Assembly (NCBI GenBank): GCA_021846485.1 | Contig: JAJZWW010000213.1 | Span: 1 to 6,003 of the forward strand | Length of the DNA: 6,003 nucleotides | Origin: Actinomycetes bacterium | GTDB taxonomy: Bacteria; Actinomycetota; Acidimicrobiia; Acidimicrobiales; Palsa-688 | Reading direction: 5' to 3' | Shown here: piece after piece, positions 1 through 5,372 of the stretch | Position numbering within the stretch: position 1 is the stretch's first letter | How the letters are laid out: each line of letters opens with the position of its first letter | Program-made: the position numbers and the translations under genes | The notes under the pieces: model-generated | What the model saw: only the letters and a program-made list of their open reading frames with translations | The model's database searches: none | Told to the model about the DNA's origin: nothing

Positions 1-1848
1 CAGGCCCGGGTGCTCTACGGGGAGCGTTACGTTCCGGCCCAGCCTCGCCACTACGACAAGAAAGTGAAGAACGCCCAGGAGGCCCACGAGGCGATCCGCC
101 CGGCGGGCGAGGCCTTCCGCACACCGGAGGAGACCGGCCTCGTCGGCGACCAGCGCCGGCTGTACGAGCTGGTGTGGATGCGCACCGTCGCGTCGCAGAT
201 GGCCGACGCTGAGGGGCGCAGCGTGCAGGTCCGCCTCGGCGCGACGTCGGCGGCCGGCGAGGACGTGGAGATGTCGGCGAGCGGCCGGGTGATCGCCTTT
301 CCCGGTTTCCTGCGAGCCTACGTCGAGGGCTCTGACGACCCCGACGCCGAGCTGGGGGACCGGGAGGTGCGCCTTCCCGCCCTTGCCGCCGGCGAAGCCC
401 TCGACACCCTCGCCCTGGAGGCGGAGGGCCATTCCACCTCCCCGCCCGCCCGTTACACCGAGGCGTCGCTGGTGAAGGCCCTCGAGGAGCTGGGCGTAGG
501 ACGGCCCTCCACGTACGCGTCGATCCTGCAGACCATCCAGGACCGGGGGTACGCCTGGAAGAAGGGAGCCGCCCTGGTGCCCTCCTGGACGAGCTTCGCA
601 GTGATAACCCTCCTGGAGCAGCATTTCGGTGAGCTGGTGGATTATGGGTTCACCGCCGAGATGGAAGAGGACCTCGACGAGATCGCCCGCGGGGCGGAGG
701 AGTCGGTGCCGTGGTTGACCCGCTTCTATTTCGGGACGGTGGAAGGCGGCATCGCCCCCGGCGGGGACGGGACGCCCCCCACCGGGGGGCTGGATCTTGC
801 CGCGCCCCGCTCACCGGCGGGGCTGGGTCTCAAGCGCCTCGTGTCGGACCAGTTGGCCGACATCGACGCCCGGGAGATCAACTCGATCCCGATCGGCGAC
901 GGCGCCGATGGTCAGCCGATCGTGCTGCGGGTTGGCCGGTACGGGCCGTACATCCAAAGGGGCGAGGAGCGTGCCTCGGTGCCCGAGGACCTGGCGCCCG
1001 ACGAGCTGACCCCAGCGAAGGCCGAGGAGCTGCTCTCGCAGGGCTCCACTGACCGCCTCGTCGGGGAGGACCCCGCCACCGGGCTGCGGGTGCTGGTGAG
1101 GGCGGGGCGCTACGGGCCCTACGTGCAGCTCGGCGAGGCCGACGACGTCGACGGGAAGCCCCGGACCGCGTCGCTGCTGTCGGGCATGGACCCCCGGAGC
1201 GTCACCTTGGAGGAATCGCTGAAGCTCCTCACCCTGCCGCGCACGGTCGGCGTCGACCCGGTGAGCGGCGAGGAGATCGTGGCGACCAATGGCCGCTACG
1301 GTCCGTACCTGAGGAAAGGCGCGGACTCCCGGTCGCTGGAGAGCGAGCAGGCATTGTTCGACGTCACCCTCGACGAGGCGCTGGCCATCTTCTCCCAACC
1401 GAAGACGCGCCGGGGGCAGCGGAGTGCGGCGCCGCTGCGCGAGCTGGGCGCGGACCCGGCGACGGGAGGGGCGATCCTGTTGAAAGAAGGCCGTTTCGGG
1501 CCGTATGTGACCGACGGGGAGACCAACGCCTCGCTCCGCAAGGGCGACACGGTGGAAGGCATCACCCCCGAACGCGCCGCGGAGCTCCTCGCCGACCGGA
1601 GGGCCGCCGGTCCGCCGGCCAAGAAGAGGGCGGGGGTGAAGAAAACCTCCGGGAAATCCTCCGGCGGTACCACGTCGGGCTCCGCCGGGATGAAGAAGGC
1701 ATCGGGGAAGGTCGCATCCGGGAAGGCTTCGAAGGCCGCCGGAGCGAGGAAGGCGGCGGGCGCGAACCCTGGAGGTGCCGGGGCGCGCCGGACTCCGGCC
1801 ACCGAGGAGCGGGCGGTGGCACGGGCGACCGGCAAGAGGCGGGGATGA
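1..1848 (+). CDS. topA: DNA topoisomerase I, C-terminal part (5' truncated by window edge)
   Basis: Type IA topoisomerase, which relaxes negatively supercoiled DNA by single-strand passage. The frame is open through base 1, so the N-terminal Toprim domain and the active-site tyrosine lie outside; 615 residues are visible. The fragment opens with the conserved EAHEAIRP motif (residues 27-34), followed by the RPSTYASI block (about nt 502-525) and an RGYA segment typical of the family core. Four C-terminal topoisomerase repeats follow, each centred on GR(Y/F)GPY at nt 934, 1105, 1291 and 1489. From about nt 1618 to the stop the protein is a low-complexity Lys/Ser/Ala/Gly tail. There is no cysteine in the fragment, so no C-terminal zinc fingers; repeats plus a basic tail in their place is the actinobacterial architecture. 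In mycobacterial TopA such a basic tail aids DNA binding and processivity, and I infer the same here. The first in-frame GTG, at nt 10, is not a real start. The TGA stop overlaps an ATG that opens a mini-ORF leading to tmk. Confidence 0.97.
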   Translation, partial: QARVLYGERYVPAQPRHYDKKVKNAQEAHEAIRPAGEAFRTPEETGLVGDQRRLYELVWMRTVASQMADAEGRSVQVRLGATSAAGEDVEMSASGRVIAFPGFLRAYVEGSDDPDAELGDREVRLPALAAGEALDTLALEAEGHSTSPPARYTEASLVKALEELGVGRPSTYASILQTIQDRGYAWKKGAALVPSWTSFAVITLLEQHFGELVDYGFTAEMEEDLDEIARGAEESVPWLTRFYFGTVEGGIAPGGDGTPPTGGLDLAAPRSPAGLGLKRLVSDQLADIDAREINSIPIGDGADGQPIVLRVGRYGPYIQRGEERASVPEDLAPDELTPAKAEELLSQGSTDRLVGEDPATGLRVLVRAGRYGPYVQLGEADDVDGKPRTASLLSGMDPRSVTLEESLKLLTLPRTVGVDPVSGEEIVATNGRYGPYLRKGADSRSLESEQALFDVTLDEALAIFSQPKTRRGQRSAAPLRELGADPATGGAILLKEGRFGPYVTDGETNASLRKGDTVEGITPERAAELLADRRAAGPPAKKRAGVKKTSGKSSGGTTSGSAGMKKASGKVASGKASKAAGARKAAGANPGGAGARRTPATEERAVARATGKRRG

Positions 1849-1898
1849 GCGGGGAGCGCTCGCGCCCCGACGGAGCTCCCGGCGCCGGCCGGCGGTGA
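1845..1898 (+). other. 17-codon mini-ORF joining topA to tmk (possible coupling leader)
   Basis: An ATG at 1845 overlaps the topA stop as ATGA. It opens a 17-residue reading frame, MSGERSRPDGAPGAGRR, whose TGA (1896-1898) overlaps the GTG start of tmk as GTGA. A purine-rich GAGGCGGGG stretch lies directly before the ATG and is a better Shine-Dalgarno candidate than anything before the tmk GTG. The peptide resembles no family I know. I infer that, if translated, it would carry ribosomes from topA to the tmk start; a chance arrangement in GC-rich DNA is also possible. Confidence 0.35.
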
Positions 1899-1902
1899 GC
1901 TC
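1873..1902 (+). promoter_or_regulatory. Inverted repeat covering the tmk start codon
   Basis: GAGCTC at 1873-1878 can pair with GAGCTC at 1897-1902. The 18 bases between them are almost all G and C and can extend the stem (1879-1881 with 1893-1895, one bulged base). The tmk GTG (1895-1897) lies inside the folded region. This suggests that the start is masked in the mRNA until a ribosome passes through from upstream. The pairing is read from the sequence; no folding energy was computed. Confidence 0.35.
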
Positions 1903-2551
1903 TCCGTTCCCGCCGGCCGGCGCCCGGGGGCGCTTCGTGGTGTTCGAGGGTGGGGAGGCGACCGGGAAGTCCACCCAGGCCGCCCTCCTCGCCGGGCGGC
2001 TCGGGGCGGTCCTCACCAGGGAGCCGGGCGGCACGCCGGTGGGGGAGGACATCCGGCGGCTCATGCTCGACCCGAGCGCTACCGGGCTCGACGCGAGGGC
2101 CGAGGTGTTGCTCGCCCTCGCGGCCCGGGCCCAGCACGTCGCCGCAGTGATCGTCCCGGCTCTGCGCAACGGCCGAGACGTGGTCTGCGACCGTTTCGCC
2201 GGATCGACCTTCGCCTACCAGGGTTTCGGGCGGGGCCTCCCGGTGGGGGAGCTGCGGTCGCTGTCGGAGTGGGCGGCCGGCGGCTGCGAGCCCGACCTGG
2301 TGGTGCTGTTGCGGGTGGCGCCGGACGTGGCCCGGGCCCGTCTCGCCGCCCGGGGAGATGGGGCCGACCGCATCGAGGGGGCGGGCCGGGACTTCTTCCG
2401 GCGGGTGGAGGAGGGTTTTGCCGCCTTGGCCGCCGGTGACCCCGGCCGCTGGGCGGTCGTCGACGGCGATGGCGGGATGGAGGAGGTGGCCGCACGGGTG
2501 GCCGGGGTGGTCGGCTCTCGTCTGGGGAGGGCCGTCCCCGGGGTCACTTGA
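1895..2551 (+). CDS. tmk: Thymidylate kinase (dTMP kinase)
   Basis: Phosphorylates dTMP to dTDP with ATP, the step feeding dTTP synthesis, in the cytosol. The 218-residue product has the usual family length. Visible motifs: Walker A G-GEAT-GKST at residues 19-27 after an FVVFEG strand; TREPGGT at 41-47; RAQH at 78-81; the DRF motif at 99-101, leading into STFAYQG (104-110); and a LID region with DRIE at 158-161. The A22 and A77 positions differ from the commoner Gly (DGxGKS) and Asp (DRAQH), but the GxxxxGKS pattern is intact. The GTG start was chosen because the conserved N-terminal strand begins only 13 residues later. A GTG 120 bp upstream in frame would add an unrelated Pro/Arg-rich leader inside topA. 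No good ribosome binding site precedes the GTG, which fits translational coupling to topA. The gene ends in an 8-bp overlap with the convergent cyclase gene. Confidence 0.95.
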   Translation: MSSPFPPAGARGRFVVFEGGEATGKSTQAALLAGRLGAVLTREPGGTPVGEDIRRLMLDPSATGLDARAEVLLALAARAQHVAAVIVPALRNGRDVVCDRFAGSTFAYQGFGRGLPVGELRSLSEWAAGGCEPDLVVLLRVAPDVARARLAARGDGADRIEGAGRDFFRRVEEGFAALAAGDPGRWAVVDGDGGMEEVAARVAGVVGSRLGRAVPGVT

Positions 2552-2574
2552 TCGCCAGGGCGTTGGCCGGGGAC
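2534..2574. terminator. Possible bidirectional hairpin at the tmk/cyclase convergent junction
   Basis: GTCCCCGG (2534-2541) and CCGGGGAC (2567-2574) are a perfect 8-bp inverted repeat. The 25-base loop contains both overlapping stop codons (2544-2551). There is no T-tract on either side, so this is not a standard intrinsic terminator. It could act as a bidirectional barrier or mRNA 3' end structure. Chance is a real alternative in DNA this rich in G and C. Confidence 0.3.
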
Positions 2575-3533
2575 CCGATGCCGCCCGGCGCGTGGAGCGG
2601 GGCGGAGCACACGAAGCAGTCGTAGACCCCGTCGGCGGCGCAGTCCGCGGCCAGCGCCCCGAGGTCCCACAGCTCGCCGAGGGCGAAGCCCAAGGCGCCG
2701 ATCAGCACCCGGTGCAAGAAGCCCCACGGGAGGGCGGCGTCACTCCAGTCGGGCGGCCAGACCTCCACCGCGTAGGTGTCGGAGGTCACCGCCGCGGCTC
2801 CCGAGTCCCACAGGTAGCGGGCCATCTCCTCGGTGTGCTCCACGCCAGGAGCCCGCAGCGGCGAGCAGGTTCGCTGGCGCTCGGCGCGGCTCGACCCCGT
2901 GTACCAGGCGAGGAACCCGGTGTGGAGGAGGATGACGCAACCCTCGGAGTACTCGACGCCCTGCACGCGCCGCACCCGTTCCAGGTCGGCGACGCTGTAG
3001 GCCGCGGCATCCTGTGGGCGGGAGTCGAGGTGGCGGGCGACGTCGAGCACCACGCCCCGCCCGGCGATGCCCCGCCGGGCCCAGTGGTCGACGGTGTTGC
3101 GTCGTCCGGCGAGGACGTCCTCGTCGGTGGCGCCGTTGTAGAAGCGGCCGGGCTGGTAGGCGACGTGGGCGAGCGAGTCCCACTGGCTGGAGGTCTGGGG
3201 GTAGAAGTTGTCCCAGACGTCGTCGGTGGCCGCGAGGCCGGGACCGGGCTCGTGGAGTACCCGGTGGCGGGGAAGCCCGCGTCTGGCGTTGAGCGGCGGG
3301 TCGACGGCGTCGATCGCTGCGTCCAGGGCGAACACCGCCCCCTTGCGCACCGTCCGGGCCGCCTCGGCGACCCGCCCGGGAGTCTGGAGGCGGAGCCGGC
3401 CCACCGACTCTCCCTCCCCCCACAGACCCCAGGCGATCCGGCCCCCGTCGGGTCCCTCCGGGAGCTGATCGTAGGCCGGCACGGTGCGCTCTTCGGGCGA
3501 TGCGAGGTCTTCGGGGTCGTCGGTCTCCAACAC
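2544..3533 (-). CDS. Cyclase-family protein (kynurenine-formamidase-like metal hydrolase)
   Basis: A 329-residue protein of the cyclase family (PF04199), which includes KynB-type N-formylkynurenine formamidases and other metal-dependent amidohydrolases; the substrate cannot be told from sequence. Landmarks: PAYDQLP near residue 19, SSQWDSLAH at 115-123 followed by YNG (132-134), GRGVVLDV at 158-165, GCVILLHTGF at 198-207, TSDTYAVE at 250-257, and a C-terminal GGIGSPAN segment at 317-324. QWDSLAH takes the place of the classic HxGTHxDxPxH motif: Asp and the last His are kept, the first two His are not, as in the longer (about 320 aa) members. No signal peptide or membrane segment is seen. AAGGAG lies 3 bases before the GTG start; a TTG one codon later would have 6-base spacing. 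It runs against its replication-gene neighbours, 151 bp downstream of the DksA-like gene, with which it may share a transcript. Confidence 0.88.
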   Translation of the reverse strand: MLETDDPEDLASPEERTVPAYDQLPEGPDGGRIAWGLWGEGESVGRLRLQTPGRVAEAARTVRKGAVFALDAAIDAVDPPLNARRGLPRHRVLHEPGPGLAATDDVWDNFYPQTSSQWDSLAHVAYQPGRFYNGATDEDVLAGRRNTVDHWARRGIAGRGVVLDVARHLDSRPQDAAAYSVADLERVRRVQGVEYSEGCVILLHTGFLAWYTGSSRAERQRTCSPLRAPGVEHTEEMARYLWDSGAAAVTSDTYAVEVWPPDWSDAALPWGFLHRVLIGALGFALGELWDLGALAADCAADGVYDCFVCSAPLHAPGGIGSPANALAIK

Positions 3534-3536
3534 AGG

Positions 3537-3542
3537 CTCCTT
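3537..3542 (-). promoter_or_regulatory. Shine-Dalgarno site of the cyclase-family gene
   Basis: The minus strand reads AAGGAG here, then CCT, GTG, TTG. Spacing is 3 bases to the GTG (3531-3533) and 6 bases to the TTG (3528-3530). The true start could be either codon; the protein differs by one residue. Confidence 0.6.
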
Positions 3543-3592
3543 GCTCGGTCTCCTCCGCGGGCTCCGGCCGTCTCCTGGTCGTGACAGCCGGC

Positions 3593-3627
3593 GGGTCGGG
3601 TGGGCTGGTCGGTTGGGCGGGTCCGGG
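3593..3627 (+). other. Potential G-quadruplex-forming tract
   Basis: GGG triplets begin at 3593, 3598, 3602, 3615, 3619 and 3625, with GG pairs at 3607 and 3611 between the third and fourth. The 10-base gap breaks the strict four-run rule for short loops, so only a long-loop or two-layer quadruplex is possible. The G-rich strand would be the template strand for the minus-strand genes on both sides. Confidence 0.3.
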
Positions 3628-3650
3628 TGGCCGGGCGCCAGCGGGCGGAT

Positions 3651-3705
3651 GCGGGTCGGTGCGGCTACCGCCGGGTCGGTGCGGCTACCGTCGGGTCGGT
3701 GCGGC
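3651..3705. repeat. 20-bp tandem repeat, 2.75 copies, spanning the end of the DksA-like gene
   Basis: Units start at 3651, 3671 and 3691 and match except at their first base (g, c, t). The shared core is CGGGTCGGTGCGGCTACCG, with the third copy ending after TGCGGC. On the minus strand the last codons and TAG stop of the DksA-like gene (3685-3687) lie inside the repeat, and a second TAG copy lies 20 bases further on, in another frame. The unit length is not a multiple of three, so a gain or loss of a unit within the coding part would shift the frame. Confidence 0.9.
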
Positions 3706-4026
3706 AGCCTCCTCCACGGTCAGCTCGGCGGCCGGGTCCGCCTCGAGGCGCTCGTCGGGGATGACCTCGCCGCTCTTCACGGACCGTCCGTAGGTCCCCG
3801 CCTCGAGGCGTGCCTCCGCCCGGGCGATCGCCGCCAGTCGGCTCCTCAGGCCGGAGGCCACCGCCTCGTCGGTTTCCTCGGCGGTCAGCGGCTGTGCCCC
3901 ATCGTCACGGTCGGCGTGCTCGTCGCCCGCCTCGCGCACCTCGACCCGCCCGCCCACCTCGGCCAGGAGGGCCTCGATGTGGCGCCGTTCCTCCGCCAGC
4001 AGCTCCCGGGCTCGTTGCTCGTCCAT
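3685..4026 (-). CDS. DksA/TraR-family protein lacking the zinc-finger cysteines
   Basis: A small, highly charged protein (113 residues from this start) resembling the DksA/TraR group, which binds RNA polymerase through its secondary channel and modulates initiation. The N-terminal helix is Glu/Arg-rich, an acidic stretch (about residues 34-43) follows, then a second helix leading to the family hallmark GTYG (77-80) and IPDERLEADP. In the usual C-x2-C-x17-C-x2-C zinc finger, all four Cys are replaced: Ser82, Ser85, Thr103 and Glu106, with the spacing exactly kept. There is no Cys anywhere in the protein. It therefore probably cannot bind zinc in the standard way; either the fold is held otherwise or function has shifted. 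Start chosen for GGAGG five bases before the ATG; an ATG 24 bp upstream (4048-4050) would add eight residues and has only a weak site. The last residues and stop are formed by a tandem repeat. It is divergent from holB. Confidence 0.8.
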   Translation of the reverse strand: MDEQRARELLAEERRHIEALLAEVGGRVEVREAGDEHADRDDGAQPLTAEETDEAVASGLRSRLAAIARAEARLEAGTYGRSVKSGEVIPDERLEADPAAELTVEEAAAPTRR

Positions 4027-4029
4027 CTG

Positions 4030-4039
4030 CTCCTCCCCC
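4030..4039 (-). promoter_or_regulatory. Shine-Dalgarno site deciding the start of the DksA-like gene
   Basis: The minus strand reads GGGGGAGGAG followed by CAG and ATG. This strong site favours the ATG at 4024-4026 over the ATG at 4048-4050. Confidence 0.65.
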
Positions 4040-4062
4040 GCGCCGGACATCTCTCATCTCGC

Positions 4063-4068
4063 AGTATG
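4063..4068 (-). promoter_or_regulatory. Candidate −10 box for the DksA-like gene
   Basis: The minus strand reads CATACT, four of six matches to TATAAT including the A and final T that matter most. A transcript starting about seven bases later (near 4056) would have a leader of about 30 bases, carrying the strong ribosome binding site before the ATG at 4024-4026. No −35 match at normal spacing is evident. Confidence 0.4.
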
Positions 4069-4229
4069 CCCCGCCGGCGGGCCCGCGCGGCTGAAAGCTG
4101 TCCCGTCGATCGCCGGCCCAGCGGGGGCGTGGCGGCCCACCGTCCCGCTGGCCGGCCGGCCCGCTGGACGTAGCCCCAGCCCCTTGCGCCCCTTGTGCGC
4201 CGGGCGCGCGGTCCGTCGCCGAGTGGTCG
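4069..4229. other. Divergent intergenic region with repeated CCCGCTGG words
   Basis: This lies between the divergent DksA-like and holB genes and has no supportable gene. CCCGCTGG occurs at 4144-4151 and 4160-4167, and its inverse CCAGCGGG at 4118-4125. The two direct copies flank a GGCCGGCC palindrome (4150-4157). The first and second sites could form an 8-bp stem with an 18-base loop. These might be operator sites for either gene, but GC-rich DNA produces such words easily. Confidence 0.35.
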
Positions 4230-4235
4230 TAACCT
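4230..4235 (+). promoter_or_regulatory. Candidate −10 box for leaderless transcription of holB
   Basis: TAACCT fits the TANNNT −10 pattern of actinobacterial sigma-A-type promoters. Six bases separate it from the G of the holB GTG, so the expected transcription start falls on the start codon itself. Together with the absence of a Shine-Dalgarno sequence before the GTG, this points to a leaderless mRNA. No clear −35 box is seen. Confidence 0.5.
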
Positions 4236-4241
4236 TCCCGC

Positions 4242-5360
4242 GTGCCCGGCGCTGCTCCCGACCTGCCCGTGGTGGCCCCGGCCGCAGGGGCCGAACTGTT
4301 CGCCGCGGTGCCCGGGCAGCCCGAGGCGGTCGCCGCCCTCCGGGCGGCCGCAGCGCGCCCGGTCCACGCCTACCTGCTGGTCGGGCCGCAGGGCACGGGC
4401 AAGGCGGCCGCGGCTAGGGCGTTTGCCGCGGCCCTGCTGTGCCCGGCAGGGGGCGATGCGACCTGCGAGGTGTGCCGGCGGGTGCTCACCGGCGTCCACC
4501 CCGACGTCGTGGTCGTCGAGCGCGAGGGTCCCTCGATCAGCGTCGACGCCGCCCGAGCGGTGTCCCGCCTCGCGGCCCGCTCGCCTGTCGAAGGGCGCCG
4601 CAAAGTGCTCGTCCTCGCCGACTTCCACCTGGTGCGTGACGCTGGCCCCGCTTTGTTGAAGACCATCGAAGAGCCCCCGGAGTCGACGGTGTTCGTGGTG
4701 CTGGCCGAGCTCGTCCCGCCCGAGCTGGTGACCATCGCCAGCCGGTGCGTCCGAATAGAGCTCCGCCCGCTGTCCACGTCGACGGTCGCCCAGCTGCTCG
4801 TGGCCGAAGGCGTGGACCCCGTCAGGGCCGCGGAGCTGGCGGGGGCCTCGGGGGGGCGGCTCGACCGGGCTCGCCTGTTGGCTGCCGACCCCGAGCTCGA
4901 GCGCCGCCGGCAGACCTGGCGGTCGCTGCCCGGGCGTCTCGACGGGACCGGTGCGACGGTGGCGACGATCGCCGACGAGCTGGTGGGCCTGCTCGACTCC
5001 TCGGTCGGGCCGCTAGCGGCCCGACACGCCGCCGAGAAGGCGGAGCTGGAGGCGCTCAGCGCCCGGGCGGCAGCGGTAAACGGCAAGGTCGGCCGTTCGG
5101 CTCGCGGCGATCTGGCCGCCGGTGTGAAGGAGCTGGAGGAGCGCCACCGACGGGAGGTCCGCCGGCAGCGTACCGACGAGCTGCGCATGGGCCTCGCGGT
5201 GCTGGCCGGCGCCTACCAGGAGCGTCTCGCCGACCCCTCCGGTCGAGCCGCCGCCGTGGCCGCGGTGCAGGCGGTCGACGAGACCGGCCGCTCCCTGGCT
5301 CGCAACCCAGGGGAGCTGCTGGCGCTCCAGGCGCTGCTCACCCGCCTCGACCACCGCTAG
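4242..5360 (+). CDS. holB: DNA polymerase III subunit delta' (clamp loader)
   Basis: Subunit of the clamp loader that places the sliding clamp on primed DNA. The 372-residue product has the AAA+ layout: GQPEAV box at 25-30, HAYLLVGPQGTGKA with the P-loop at 48-55, HPDVVVVE at 86-93, VLVLADFHL at 122-130, LLKTIEEPP at 138-146, and the SRC motif at 167-169, whose Arg is the conserved trans-acting finger. The P-loop ends in Ala where nucleotide-binding members have Ser/Thr, which fits a delta' that does not hydrolyse ATP (as known for E. coli). The small zinc module usually has four Cys; here they align as Cys67, Asp72, Cys75 and Cys78, one replaced by Asp. Residues about 260-312 are helical and rich in Glu, Lys and Arg, joined to the C-terminal collar domain. 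GTG start without a Shine-Dalgarno site, probably leaderless. It could be confused with DnaX, but lacks that protein's intact P-loop and length. Confidence 0.93.
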   Translation: MPGAAPDLPVVAPAAGAELFAAVPGQPEAVAALRAAAARPVHAYLLVGPQGTGKAAAARAFAAALLCPAGGDATCEVCRRVLTGVHPDVVVVEREGPSISVDAARAVSRLAARSPVEGRRKVLVLADFHLVRDAGPALLKTIEEPPESTVFVVLAELVPPELVTIASRCVRIELRPLSTSTVAQLLVAEGVDPVRAAELAGASGGRLDRARLLAADPELERRRQTWRSLPGRLDGTGATVATIADELVGLLDSSVGPLAARHAAEKAELEALSARAAAVNGKVGRSARGDLAAGVKELEERHRREVRRQRTDELRMGLAVLAGAYQERLADPSGRAAAVAAVQAVDETGRSLARNPGELLALQALLTRLDHR

Positions 5361-5372
5361 CTAGTCAGCGGT
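5353..5372. terminator. Short inverted repeat at the holB / CoA-transferase junction
   Basis: ACCGCT (5353-5358) and AGCGGT (5367-5372) form a 6-bp inverted repeat with an 8-base loop. It spans the holB TAG, the four bases between genes and the TGA of the convergent CoA-transferase gene. It has no T-tract. It is the only structure available to end either transcript at this spot, but it is short. Confidence 0.2.

Larger units (their letters stand above)
3534..3684. other. G-rich spacer between the DksA-like and cyclase genes
   Basis: This 151-bp stretch has no convincing ORF. Besides the ribosome binding site of the cyclase gene, it holds a run of G-triplets on the + strand (3593-3627) and part of a 20-bp tandem repeat (from 3651). 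I see no clear −10 box and no T-tract terminator. It is therefore unclear whether the cyclase gene has its own promoter or is read from the DksA-like gene. Confidence 0.6.

Noticed and set aside
1775..1894. Upstream GTG that would extend tmk by 40 residues
   Set aside because: The extension lies mostly within the topA tail, is Arg/Pro-rich and unlike any thymidylate kinase N-terminus.
811..2169. 452-codon open frame on the minus strand across topA and tmk
   Set aside because: It is antisense to two well-recognised genes and its product is Arg/Pro/Gly-rich with no family pattern. High GC makes stop codons rare in the opposite frames.
2358..3584. 408-codon open frame on the plus strand across the cyclase gene
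   Set aside because: It is antisense to a gene with clear cyclase-family motifs; the product is low-complexity Val/Gly/Arg-rich with no recognisable domain.
3484..4173. 229-codon plus-strand frame across the DksA-like gene
   Set aside because: It has no ribosome binding site or family resemblance, while the opposite strand has a DksA-like motif set with a strong ribosome binding site.
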